Shown here piece after piece: positions 48,201-59,100 of a DNA stretch of 64,000 nucleotides. Numbering within the stretch: position 1 is the stretch's first letter; the number at the start of each line of letters is the position of its first letter. The stretch lies in assembly GCA_001598975.1 (NCBI GenBank), contig BBXU01000279.1, positions 1-64,000 of the forward strand. The letters are read 5' to 3'. Source of the DNA: Parachlorella kessleri. Taxonomy: Eukaryota > Chlorophyta > Trebouxiophyceae > Chlorellales > Chlorellaceae. The translations under genes were made by a program, and so were the position numbers. The notes under the pieces were generated by a model. That model had not been told where the DNA came from, ran no database searches, and saw only the letters and a list, made by a program, of their open reading frames with translations.

Positions 48201-48753
48201 CGGTCTTGCTGAGAACCTGGGCAAGGCGCACCCAGCTGGTCATACTTCTTTCTGCTGACCCTAAATTGGTGCAGTTGTGTGAAGGCTAGCCTGTCGCACC
48301 ATCTTTGGCGAAATGATGTGACATCATGAAATGACATATGAGCCGTGAAGCGGGCTTTACGCTGTTTGCACAGCCTTGGATCACGAAAGCACTTCAGTGG
48401 AAGCTTGCCAAACCCAAGCCGTGCAAAAGACTATGGCACCAAACACTAGGCCAGACATGGTAAGACTTAGTCAGTACCACTCCGGTCAGTGGGCACAGTC
48501 AGGCACAGCCTAAGAAGCCCTTACCTTTCCATAGTACTCCTTCACTGACTCGTGCACTTTGTCCTGCTCCCTGTCGAGCTGCTGGCCGTTCTGTAGCTCC
48601 TGAGCTGCCGGCGCCGCACCACTGAAGGCACGAGCACAACAAATGCTTTGAGAGGAGAAACAACCGAAACCCACCACTGGGGAGGGCCTTTGGCCAGAAA
48701 GCCCCCCAACTTCGTTGAGAAACCTACTTTGGAGCACCATTTGTTGCAGGCAT
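45224..48753 (-). CDS. ARSM: Arsenite methyltransferase (ArsM)
   Basis: Model on the complement: 48728-48753, 48525-48621, 48059-48216, 47708-47787, 47160-47335, 46790-46903, 46310-46435, 45955-46083, 45567-45678, 45224-45381; 391 residues, all in phase. It methylates As(III) using SAM. Seen: VKEYYGK, KTEDLRTSACCTA with the N-terminal cysteine pair, VSKYYGCGSPLP, the SAM loop VLDLGSGSGRDCYVCA, GVDMTAEQLDVA, DLIISNCVINLSPDKARVL with the As-binding cysteine, LGECLGGALYIQDF with the second, then the C-terminal domain with PGCRHAYTLDDHHTFQ, YEVCGNTASM, LAPHFDIIGD and a tail GSGGACGGGACC. Start is ambiguous: an alternative single first exon (48525-48740) gives a longer, hydrophobic N-terminus that could be a targeting peptide. 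It lies between APE2 (same strand) and the divergent 8-oxoguanine deaminase. Confidence 0.94.
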
Positions 48754-49210
48754 GTTGGCTGCTATTAGTGAGGAGAGTCTCTTTGAGTATCTTGGACCAG
48801 CACCACCTCTAGAAAGTCGAAGCGCTTGACGACTTGATAATGAATTTGTAATCATGCGCCACCACCGCAAGCAAGGTGTGCGCCGCAGGTATGCACTGGT
48901 TTGTGTGGTCTTAGATGCCACCTCGGTGGCTTCTCGTCAGCGCGGCTCGCTCACGCTACCTGACGAGATGTGCCCATGTGTAGTCATGGACAGTCATGTG
49001 CAGTGCTTGGGCAAACCCGCCCCATTAGCTGCCATCAGAAACAAATCTTACAATAAGCAGTTGGAACTCTAATGAGCTGCTAGACACTGGGCGCCGAAAG
49101 GTTCCTCGCTTGGCTAGGGCACGGCCCAGGTAGAGACCCCTGATAGGTGGCCGGTAGACCTTGCTTAACCAGTTGTGTACGTCTCTGGCCTACTCGTGAA
49201 TCTAGGACAC
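48754..49210. promoter_or_regulatory. Divergent promoter region, ArsM / 8-oxoguanine deaminase
   Basis: About 460 bp between opposite start codons; assigned from arrangement only. Confidence 0.4.
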
Positions 49211-52200
49211 ATGGAGCCCCAAGCTAGCCGGGGCGGTAGTCCTCGTGCAGTACCCAGCGGCACTGCCCTCTATCGAGACATCAGCTACCTAGCCACCTTC
49301 TCCAGCGCGCTTGGAGACATCAAGGACGCCGCTATCTATGTAAAGGGGAACGTCATTGAGTGGGTTGGCGAGGCGGCTGCCCTCCCAGCTGAGTACTCTG
49401 GAGCCGACCAAGTGGTGTCATGCAAGGACATGGTTGTCATCCCTGGGCTTGTCAACACCCACCACCACATGTGAGCAACGACAGCAAGCTCCACGAGCTC
49501 TTCATAGTTGATGCCGCTATTCCAAGTGCGCCACACCACCGCACCCCTGCTTCTCAGCACCCCCGTGGTAGTGCAGGTACCAGACCCTCACCCGATGTGT
49601 CGCTCAGGTGCGGGTATGCACTGCATGCAGTTGATAGCTGCGTCAACCGCTTTCGTGCTGGCTCAGTGAGTTGGCTTTCTATCATGGGCAGGTGCTCCCT
49701 TCCAGGCCAGCAATCCTGCACTGCCTTGTAACCCTTCACACTGGCCAGCCCTGCAGGACTCCCCGCTATTCAACTGGCTGGTCAGCCTCTATCCTGCCTG
49801 GGCCGGCATGAGTGGGGAGGACGTCTATGTTGCCACCAAGCTGGCCATGGCAGAGCTGCTGTTGTCAGGTTGCACATGCTCCTCTGGTGAGTAGTCCAAC
49901 CAGCCAGGCAGGGTCAGATGGTGGAGGGGCTCACCACTCCCGGCAGGTTGCAAGCCACTTTAAGTCAGTGTGGTGGCCAATGTTCTACTGCCTTGTCAGC
50001 CGCCTGCCAAATCCATGCTTCTCCCTGCCTTGCAAGGCTCTTACATTCTGCCACACAACTATGAGCCTATATGGGCGCATGCCATTGGACTGTACCTTGG
50101 AACTACACCCTGTCTCACTGCCCTACAGACCACCTATACATCTACCCCAATGATGTGACCCTGGATGACACGATCAGGGCTGGGCGGGAGATGGGCATGC
50201 GGTTTCACCCCACCCGGGGTATCATGACGCTGGGCCGGAGCAAAGGTTAGATGAGGACCCTGAGTGGTACAAGATGAGGAAGGGGCATCGGAAAGCGTTT
50301 GCGTAGCTGTGCGTGAAAGGGGGAGTCTAAGATTCACTCAGCGCCAAGACACTGCCTTAGATTGCCTCGCAGGTGGTCTCCCTCCTGACAGTGTGGTGGA
50401 GGACACGGAGGCAGCACTGGTGGATGCCAAGCGATTGATTGAGGCTTACCATGACGCAGAAAGGTAAAAGCTGGCAGGGGGCAAGGTCTTGGATTTGGTG
50501 CAGTATCTAAAGGCCCAGGAAGCAAGAGTGGTGACATGCTGTGCTTGACAGACTATGGGGTCTGCCTGCTGTAGCACGTTACGGCAACTCCAGACCATCC
50601 CTAACAACCATTTATTCCTGTTGCAAGCAGGTACTCCATGGTCCGAGTTGGCATCGCGCCCTGCTCACCGTTCACCGTAACAAACGACTGCATGGTTCAA
50701 GGTATGGTTACGACGGATTTCTGTGTCTTTGTCGCCTGGGTGCCCAGATGCGCAACTCCATTGTTGGCAATGTTGTCAAACAGGGTGCGGTTGCACAGCA
50801 CCGAACCATCTCCCTCTTGCTGCCACCGATGGCTCCCTAAGCTCCTGTGCATGCGCCGCCATGGCACACTGCAGCGGCGGAGTTGGCTCGGCAGTACCCA
50901 GCGGTGCGGCTGCACACACACCTAGCTGAGAATACCCAGGACATTGAGTTTAGCGAGAAGCAGTACGGCTGCCGACCAGGCCCCTACCTCCAGTAAGTGG
51001 GTCTTTGTTGGCTCCAGTAGGTCAGCCGCTTGCATGGACCAGCCTATGTACTGTCAGCCGGTGTTCTGCCCTGGTGGTTGTACCTAGGTGGTAGCGTTGT
51101 ATGGCTGTCAGCGACTTAGCACTGAGGGTGCATGGCCACTGGGGCGCGTGCAAGTGGCACGTGTACAAGTGCGCAGGGCTGAGCAGGTGCTCCTGTCGGG
51201 CCGGGCTGCTGCTGCAGGAGCGTGGGGTGGGACCAGCATGACTGCTGGTTTGCCCACTGCGTGATGCTCGATGAGGCGGAGAGGAAGCTGTTTGCCGAGA
51301 AGGGCCTGGGGGTGGCGCACTGCCCCTCATCCAACGCCCGCCTGGCCTCGGGTGAGGGCCCTTGCAAGGCCGGCTGTGAGGAGGGGTGTACTGATGCTAG
51401 GGTGGCAAGCCTACAGGAAAAGGCAGCTTAAGGCAGAGGCTGGTGGAGTGTGACTTGACCTTTTATGTGTGTCAGGGAGGTGAGTGGCGGCCCTGGACGT
51501 AGCCCAGGGACATATGTGCTTGTCATGATTACTGTTACCTCTATGATGTGGACCCCCATCCAGCATTCTAGGACTGCGCATCCACCACCTAGAGTACGAA
51601 GCCTTCAATGTACCGAAGCTAGCCCTATCACTGCTGACTGGCCGGCTGTCTGTCTGGCTGCAGGCATCGCCCCCGTCCGGGTGCTGCTGGACAGCGGCGT
51701 GAATGTGGGTCTGGGGGTGGACGGGTCCGCCTCCAACGACTCGGGCAACCTGCTGGAGGAAGCCCGCCTGGCGCTGCTGCTGCAGGTAGAAGAAAGCGGT
51801 TAACATGCCATCGGTAATGCATTCCTTGTTCATGTTCCATGCTTGGTACACAGACTGGGTAGCACTTTGGGAGAGCCTCCTCACGCCCCGCCAGGGCTTG
51901 CGGCTCGGTACGGGTCTGGGCATATTGCGTCTGGACGACAATTACGCCGCATGCGTCAGCCAGCCGAGAGTGCCTGTCATCGGCCACCCTCCCTTGTCCC
52001 TCCCGCGCTCCTGCAGCGTGCGCTGAGGCAAGACGTGAAGGGGCTCAGCGTGCGTGAGGCCCTGGAGATTGCCATCAAGGGCGGCGCTAAGAACCTGGGC
52101 AGGGACGACATTGGGGAGATTGCCCCAGGCTTTGCAGCCGACTTTGTTGGGTGGAAGGTGGGTTGACTGCTGGCTGGCCGGTGGCCCCTGTGTGCTCGGC

Positions 52201-52942
52201 TTGCTTGCTTGTACTGCCCAGATTGCTAGCGCCTGGCACGCTTGCGATTGACTGGCATGTGCTACTAGCGGGCAGCAGGCAACTGAGTCAGAGTGCCGTA
52301 TGGCTTGGGAGCTGCACGGCTTCTGCCACTTCTAGTGCTGCCTGCCATCCGGAGGAGAACCGCGTTGCTGCAGCAGGCTGAGGTGACCAAAGCCGATGGT
52401 TCTTGATGGCGCGGCGGCCACGCATCCCCTGGGGTGATGTGTATATGTACCTAAGCCAGTAGCTCTCTTCAAAGCCACCGCCAGTGGGCAGAGCAGGGAC
52501 GCACGCAAACACATGCCTTACCCTGCTCTGCAGCTGACGGGCAAGGTGGCGCTGGCGGGGGCGCTCGGTGACCCCCTCACCGCGCTCATCCTCTGCACCC
52601 CGGGCAGCGTGGACCTGTCAGTGATCAATGGAGGGGTGGTGGTGAAGGACGGCCAGCTGCTGACTTGCAACGTGGAGGTGGGTCTGAGTGTGGTTGAAGA
52701 GTGCGTGGCTGATCATGCCCCCGCCTGGTAGCAGCGGGCACCCTGGTCTGGCATATGCAACGTGCATGGCAAGAAGAAGTCGCGATGTCTAGATGAGCAG
52801 GTGACAGGTAGCGTGCATCAGACTTCCATAGCCGCCAGGCATTTACTAACCTGTCTTTCACCACGCCCTGCAGGAGTTGGTCAGGGAGCACAATGAGCGC
52901 TCAGCCCGCATCTGCAGCCTGGTGGGGTCCCCAGACATTTAG
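49211..52942 (+). CDS. 8-oxoguanine deaminase-type amidohydrolase
   Basis: Model: 49211-49470, 49577-49607, 49757-49886, 50129-50245, 50373-50463, 50631-50701, 50875-50992, 51218-51351, 51664-51785, 52017-52157, 52534-52677, 52874-52942; 475 residues, all in phase. Motifs: [33 protein letters not shown] (metal HxH), [67 protein letters not shown] (metal His), [50 protein letters not shown] (metal Asp), [26 protein letters not shown]. This is the cyclic deaminase branch of the amidohydrolases, closest in layout to bacterial 8-oxoguanine deaminase / hydroxydechloroatrazine ethylaminohydrolase. Likely reaction: hydrolytic deamination of 8-oxoguanine (or guanine-like bases) to the oxo product plus ammonia. 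Substrate is inferred from family. No targeting peptide is evident. Exon 2 is only 31 nt. Start at 49211 is the first ATG compatible with the domain. Confidence 0.92.
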
Positions 52943-53050
52943 CTAGCTCGAGGCGCAAATTGGCTTGGAATAGGCGGAGAGCGGGAGCTGGGCGGGGGGT
53001 GGGGTCCCCAGACATCTAGCTGGCCCAAGGCGCAGATGGGCGTGAGATAG
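52921..53050. repeat. Imperfect 78-bp tandem duplication at gene 3' end
   Basis: ggtggggtccccagacat followed by ytagctrgcyc and aggcgcarat occurs at 52921 and again at 52999. The first copy contains the last codons and stop of the 8-oxoguanine deaminase gene; the second would encode the same last residues if read in frame, but lies after the stop. Confidence 0.75.
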
Positions 53051-53794
53051 ACGAAGGGAAGGAGCTGGGTAAATGGAGGCGAGCTGGGCGGCTGCTGCTG
53101 GTCGCCTTGCTTGCTAAGGCAGCATCCGGTGGGTCAGTCACTGCCAGAACTTCTGGCAGTGACAGGATGACCAGGCAGTACCTGAAGATCTCTTGCTGGC
53201 ATATAAGTCAGCATCTAGAGTGACGTCGTGCACGTTTTGTGTAGGTAGATTGTAGATCCCTGGATTGGGTCTGCCCAGGGTTGGCCAGACAAGGGCCATT
53301 TGGGTTTAGCGGGCCCGCCAGGCCTTGCTCATCATAGTTATGCACCTTTTACTCATTACCTGCCATACCCTTCCCTCTGGGCTGACACCCAGCATTTCCT
53401 TGTGCTGGGCTAGTGCAAGTCAGTGTGCCGTGGGAATTGCACCTAGGCAGGCCTGCTGTTCTGCTCTCTTGCATAAGTGTCCTTCGTGAACGCATCCTCC
53501 TTCAACAGGGTTGTTAAAAGCCAGAGGAGAGCTACAGCTGAAGAGAGTGCGCAGAGGCAGGAGAATGAGAGCTACAGCTCCCAAGAGTGCACAGAGGTAG
53601 CAGCACTCTCCACCCGGTCACAGCAGCTGAAGTTGTGCAGGAGGCACCAGCCAAGGCCATGGCCAACTGCCATTTCAAGGACGAGAACAGCAGCGACACA
53701 AGAACCACACATGAACTGAGGAGCAAGCAGGAAAGAACGACACAACGAAGGTTAAAGGCAACTCACGCAAGCATGCCAGTCAAAATCTAGTCCA
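52943..53794. other. Convergent intergenic region
   Basis: 3' flanks of the deaminase gene and TSR2. Apart from the duplication and the hairpin listed separately, no gene is seen. Confidence 0.5.
53137..53163. other. Perfect 13-bp inverted repeat (hairpin)
   Basis: gtcactgccagaa, one base, then ttctggcagtgac. Arms pair perfectly and the flanks ggtca / tgacc extend the symmetry with a small gap. It lies about 200 bp past the deaminase stop codon, possibly in its 3' UTR. Confidence 0.9.
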
Positions 53795-55475
53795 CTACCG
53801 CCGGGTCCCCCGCCCTTTGCGCTGCACGACTTGGAAGCCATCTTCGTCCACAACCGGCTGCTGCCGCTGCTCCGGCTCCTGCTGCTGCTGCTGCAAGGGC
53901 ACGCCTGGGGGAGGTGCATCGTCCATCTCCATGTCTTGTCCCTCCTACAGCAGCAGCAGGAGAAAGTGTAAATCTAGCGCGTGCAACTCCATTCAGTTCC
54001 CTCCAGCCAGGGCAGCAGGCCATCCTGCCACTGGCAGGCTGCTGGGCATGGCACAGCGGGGGCTACAGGTTTTCCACACTCTCCGTCCAACTGCTATTGA
54101 AATGACACCACTGCTCCACAGTCGAGAAGAGCTGCTTTGATACCTGTCCCTCCATGTCCTCATCATCTCCTTCTGAGCTGCTCTCTTCCTCTCCACCTTG
54201 CTGCGCCTGCAATGCACCATGTCACACACAAGGTTGCGTGCCATCAATCCGCCCTGACCCCGGGCGATTTGGGGAAGCCAGCAAGGTGCAACAAGACATG
54301 ACACCACACCTGCCTTGGGTACAGCCACACATACCTTCCTTCCACCACGCGCACTGGCCCTGGCATCCCATTCCACCTTCCATAGATGCATCAAAGCCAC
54401 AACACCCAACCAACAAGCACCAAAAGGACCGCCAATAGTACCAGCCCCAATGCCGGGAGCAGACCCAAACATGTATTCACTGCAGGTGAGCCGAACACAA
54501 CAACACAGCCTGCGACACCTCCATTATCTCAACTTGTGGCACACTGAGCAGCACACCCAGCTCTTTAAAACTTACCGGGTCCCTCTGACAAGCTGCTGCT
54601 GTGTTGGCGTTTGGCAGCTGGCGAAGGGCCTCCACATAGCTGTAGTCGCCTGCTGCCACCTGGCTATAGAGGTTCACAAGGTTGCGTGCCATCTGCACCA
54701 GTCCACCCAACTCTTGCACCTCTCAGCACGGTCTGCAAGTGCCACTCCCTACTACAACGAGTAGAGCTGACGCAGCTGTGACAGCTGTCAGGTTAGCATT
54801 CCAATTGACAGAGGAGATATGACCGCAAGTATGCGACGGCAGGTCAAAAGCCTGCCCGTGCACCTAGCGCAACACCAACGTCCATCCTGCCAGCTGCTTG
54901 CCTGGTACGGGCTGTCATCCTCTGCCTGGATGTTGAAATCCACCTGCAGAGCCTCGTCAAAGAGGTCCTCCAGGTCCAAGTACTCGTGGTCTGCACCGCA
55001 GGTGTGCTTCAGGGCGTTATGAAGGTGAAACATATACAAAAGTGGAAAGATATGGATGTGGTGCCCCATTTGCCGCCAGTTCAAGTATTGAGCCAGCAGA
55101 CCTACTTGTCTTGCAAGGGTTGGAGCACTACCCCTTTCCGCGGCGCTGGCCACCTGCCTTCGCCCTGCTGGACATCCCGTCCTGTCACCATTACGCATGC
55201 CCCTTGCTGGTGCAAGCTGCATTCCCAGATACACGGTGTGCACCCCCATAGGCTAGGGTGGATATGGGCCTCCCTTGCCGGGTTCCCTAGTGAGCACCCA
55301 CACCCTTGCCTTTGTGCTGGTAGAACCAGTCGATAGTGTCCTCCAGCAGCGCCTGTGCTTTTTCTCTGCTGCTGGGCCCGCCCCACTCGTTGACCACGCC
55401 GAGTTGCAAAGCCGTCCAGCGCCCAAAAGCCAGCGCCACGCCCTCCTCGAACACAGGCTTGTGCTGCGGTGCCAT
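53795..55475 (-). CDS. TSR2: Pre-rRNA processing protein TSR2
   Basis: Model on the complement: 55304-55475, 54902-54990, 54576-54719, 54144-54206, 53795-53944; 205 residues, all in phase. The protein starts MAPQHKPVFEEG and carries the WGG-type core GRWTALQLGVVNEWGGPSSR and EDTIDWFYQ, then LDLEDLFDEALQVDFNIQAE, VQMARNLVNLYSQVAAGDY, an acidic region (GEEESSSEGDDEDMEGQ) and the end VVDEDGFQVVQRKGRG. This is the Tsr2 family (PF10273), a chaperone that carries ribosomal protein eS26 into pre-40S particles. The acidic C-terminus is the part known to bind the basic ribosomal protein. Intron 2 has a GC donor (gcaagc). A polyglutamine-like run sits before the DEDGF motif. The next gene upstream (F-box/XPA-like) is in the same direction. 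Confidence 0.94.
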
Positions 55476-56123
55476 CTCCAACTTGGCCGCCTTACCGCCC
55501 ACCAGGTTCATATTACGCAGGAGCATGGTGTAAAGACTGTAAAATTGTTCGGGATGCAGCCGGTTGTGCAGCTTCTCACACTGCATGCATTGTCGGTATT
55601 TGTTGGGGAGGAGGTCAGAGCAAATCAGATCTGTGCAAAATCTCTTACAAATGATGCATATGGTGGTCACTTGCAGGCAGGTCATAGTGCCGAGGCATTC
55701 CACTCCAGGTGTTAGTCAACATGAGGACCCCCCCCCCCCCGGGTATTGCAGTGGACGGGCAGAGCAGTAGGGTGAGTACAGTTGTATGAAGGAGTCCAGG
55801 GTGGAATACGAGAGCCTCGTCACAGTGTGCTGAGGCAGACATGTGTGAAGGAGGCCAGCTGGCATTATAGGTGAAGGCTCGGTTTGGGCTGCCATGGTGC
55901 AACCCAAAGGAAGCCATTCCACCAGGCTGTGACAGAAACGGTTCCAGCTTGATGAACGTACTGCCCACAGGTTCACCACCATGGTGAGCCACTCTCACCC
56001 TGACCGGCCTGGAAGCGCTCCTGCTCTGGGACGCTCTTTACTGCTCTTTACAGTCTGGCGGGCTCATGTCGCCAATGCTGCACTGCTGCTTCCTAGCACA
56101 GAGAGCAATGCTGCCAGTGTTAC
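55476..56123. other. Intergenic region with a C13 homopolymer
   Basis: Promoter side of TSR2 and 3' flank of the F-box/XPA-like gene. A run of 13 C followed by GGG lies at 55728-55743. No gene is recognised. Confidence 0.5.
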
Positions 56124-59100
56124 TTAAACGACCCACTCCCAATAGAAACCTTCTCGGGGCCTCGTAGGCTGTGGACAGCGATACTTGTTAGGCTGGCTCT
56201 TGCCGCTCTCTGCCCAGGTGGACACCTTGGTTGCTAGCTCTGCAGTGAGAGCTGCCTTCAGGGAGCTCCGCAGCTCCTTGGGCACCACTGCCAGCTTCAG
56301 CACTTTCTTTATGCCGCCGTTGCTCTGCATCCAATCCTGCAGTGGGGACCCCCAACACACTCACAGTGTGAAATCCTGGTCCTGTTCTTGCCATCAGCCG
56401 AGAACATGCGGATGCATGCAGGACTCATTCAGAGGTTGAATGCAGACATGCAGACTCATGTAATGCAGACCTTTGAGACAACCACAGCCCTGGACATCCA
56501 GCAGGAAAGCCACTCTAGGTAGGCGACCACCTGTTAGCAATGCTTATTTCTCCCCTTCTCTGGGTATGGCCCGGGCCTGCTTCGTAAGCTTTACTGTCAA
56601 CCCCGCTGCTTTCAAGAAGTTGTACCTGTCCTTGAAGCAAGGGCTAGTGTCTCATACGCTGCGCATGCCAAGGAGCCTTGCAGCATATCAAAACACATAC
56701 CCGCAGTGCCAGGCTCAGCAGGTCCCGCTCCTCTTCCTCCCCCAGCTGCTCCTTCCACCCAGCATCAGGGTTGCAATCACCGCCAAACCAGTAGGAGAAG
56801 CCATACTCCTGCACCGGCTTGGGTGCCGGCTGACTGGCTTTGAACTCTGCGTAGCGCCCTGCCCGCACCAGGCCCCGCAGCTGCAGCAGACAAGGCAGTG
56901 CGGTCACAATAAACCAATGGCACTAGCAGAACCACATGCTAGGGGAAACACGGTTGGTGCATGCCATTAAATAACTGGGATTTGGATCTTTTGGTTTGTG
57001 GGGCTGGTACATCCTGGCTCTTTGTTGGCCCCACTTGTGGAAGACTCACGGCAGCACGGGGTGGTGCGGTGTTAGTCTAGACTAGTAGGTTAGACTAGGG
57101 GAAGCATGGGTTGGGTAAATCTGGTGGGGGCCAAGGTGCACATCAAGTAAAACCAACCATCTAGGCATTCTAGGCGGGGTCACAATACTGTAGGGGAGGC
57201 TGGCGGTGCCAACTACGTGTCTAGGCACGGTCAGCTAAGTTATGTGCACTATGTACCTCTCCATAGTTAGCATGGCTGCGAGCAAAGCTGACCAGCCGTG
57301 CCAGCTCTACCACCTCACTTAGCGTGGCAGCCTTCTTTCTGCACATGGCGGCAGGATGCTGCATCAGTTGCAATGGCAGCAACATCACGATATCCCAGTG
57401 CTACAGCTACTCGGCCAGACATAGCAGGATAAGCAGGCATGCGCCCCCTGAAATCGATGCTAGGTTCCCAGTACTCAAGGAGGTAGCGCTCCTGCAGTGT
57501 AGTGTGTTTAGGTGATGGTGGTCAGATAGCACGCACCTGTCGATAAACTTGCTCACAATCGAGACCTCGCGCAGTGCTGAGCTGCACAACTGCCCAATGT
57601 TTGTAAGCCAAGTGGTTAGGATCCAAAAACAGTGCATGCACCACCCATCACATGACATGACAAGGACCTTTCATGAGTCTGAAATGCAAGCCTGCTGTAG
57701 CACCCATCAGGTTCCACTGACTTGCATGAACCCTCCCTTGGTCCGGCTATAGGCAACAGAAACCCTTCCTGCAGAGCTTTTGGCTTGTGGAGCTCATGTG
57801 ACTTACTCCAAGGCGATGCTGAAGGGTTCAAGCGCCAGAGTCAGCTCCTGCCTCCGCTGCGCCTGTAGATCTGCCGCATCGCTCTTGCGCTTGGCAGCAG
57901 CCTGTGTGCGAGCCACCCTCTCTATTTCCATTCTGGCAGCGGTGTGATGCCTGGCCCTAGAGGCTCTGATAAGGTCAGCCAGCGCATACAGATGTGAGGT
58001 CCCCATGGCTCCCCTGCAGGATGCGAAAAGGATGTCCTTGTGTGGATGTTGTGGAGGCCCTCCAGTCGAAGCTTAGATATTATCTTCCTCAGTAGTACTA
58101 GCTTCCTCAGCATAAAGCAGCAAACCCTGCATAGCCAGCATTCCAGCATGACAGGCACTGCCTACTGTGTTGGTGCAATTTGAGGATGTAGATATCATAT
58201 CTACCGATCCGGGGTACATAGTGTACCCCGGATCGCCTACCCAACCTGTCCCTGACCACATGCTCCAAGCTGCGCAGGTCCTTCTCTGTCAGCAGGAACA
58301 CCCTCTTGGCGGCAGTGGCCACTACCCCAACACTCTGCAGGCGGTACACCTCGTGAAAGATGTGCGGGGGCACGCAAGAGGGCACCTCCTGCAGGGATGG
58401 CAGTAGTAACCTTGAAACATAAGTCTTGGGCAACTGTGAGCTGTGCTGCTTACGAGATGCTGATGCAGGCAGGATCTGTTGATCTGTGGAGCGCTCCAGT
58501 AGCCCATCAAGTGCAGGCAGGCAGGTGCAAGAGCCACATGCCCACCCTGGGCTTGGTGCTATGCTTTACCTCGTCCTCATAGGCTTCCTTGACATCCCTG
58601 AGAGAGGCAGCCTTGCCCAGCGGCCGAACCCTGGAGTCCCACCTTAAGAACTTTCTCTCATAGTTCTGGCTGTACTGTAACAGAAAAGGGACAATGTAGC
58701 GGTGGGTGCCAAGTACGACAAACGTAGCAAGATACATTGATAGCAGACTAGCATTCCTGGGTTACATTAAAACTGCCAGCGAAGCATTCAGATGTCTTTC
58801 TGACTCTAGCCATGAGCACATGCCGTGTTGCTGGGCACGACGGAAATCTTGCGCACTCTGTTGCCAAGCCCAGCATAAGCCTGCCAAACTCACTGGGAAG
58901 TGCCAGTCGGTACTGGACGTGGGACCGTACTCATCAGTGAACTGCCGCCCCAGCATTGGCCAGAGGACGTTGCAAGCCCACTTGCTCAGCCCCCTGCAGG
59001 TGCACCCTCCATGTGGAGCTTGTTCCGTGACAGACAGTCGCACATGTGTACACAATTGGCCCACTGCAGCCCAGTGCGCGCTTGGGTGACAGTGCTGGTC

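Noticed and set aside
49471..49576. Open frame continuing past exon 1 of the deaminase
   Set aside because: It is intronic: the family motif continues exactly as MYQTLTRC from 49577.
55728..55743. C13 run as a functional i-motif/G-quadruplex
   Set aside because: A single homopolymer is as likely to be slippage or a sequencing artefact; no repeated G-tract pattern surrounds it.
57407..57500. Possible extra exon reading ERYLLEYWEPSIDFRG in the F-box/XPA-like gene
   Set aside because: It needs phase 0, but the upstream exon ends in phase 2; the exon at 57257-57338 fits directly.
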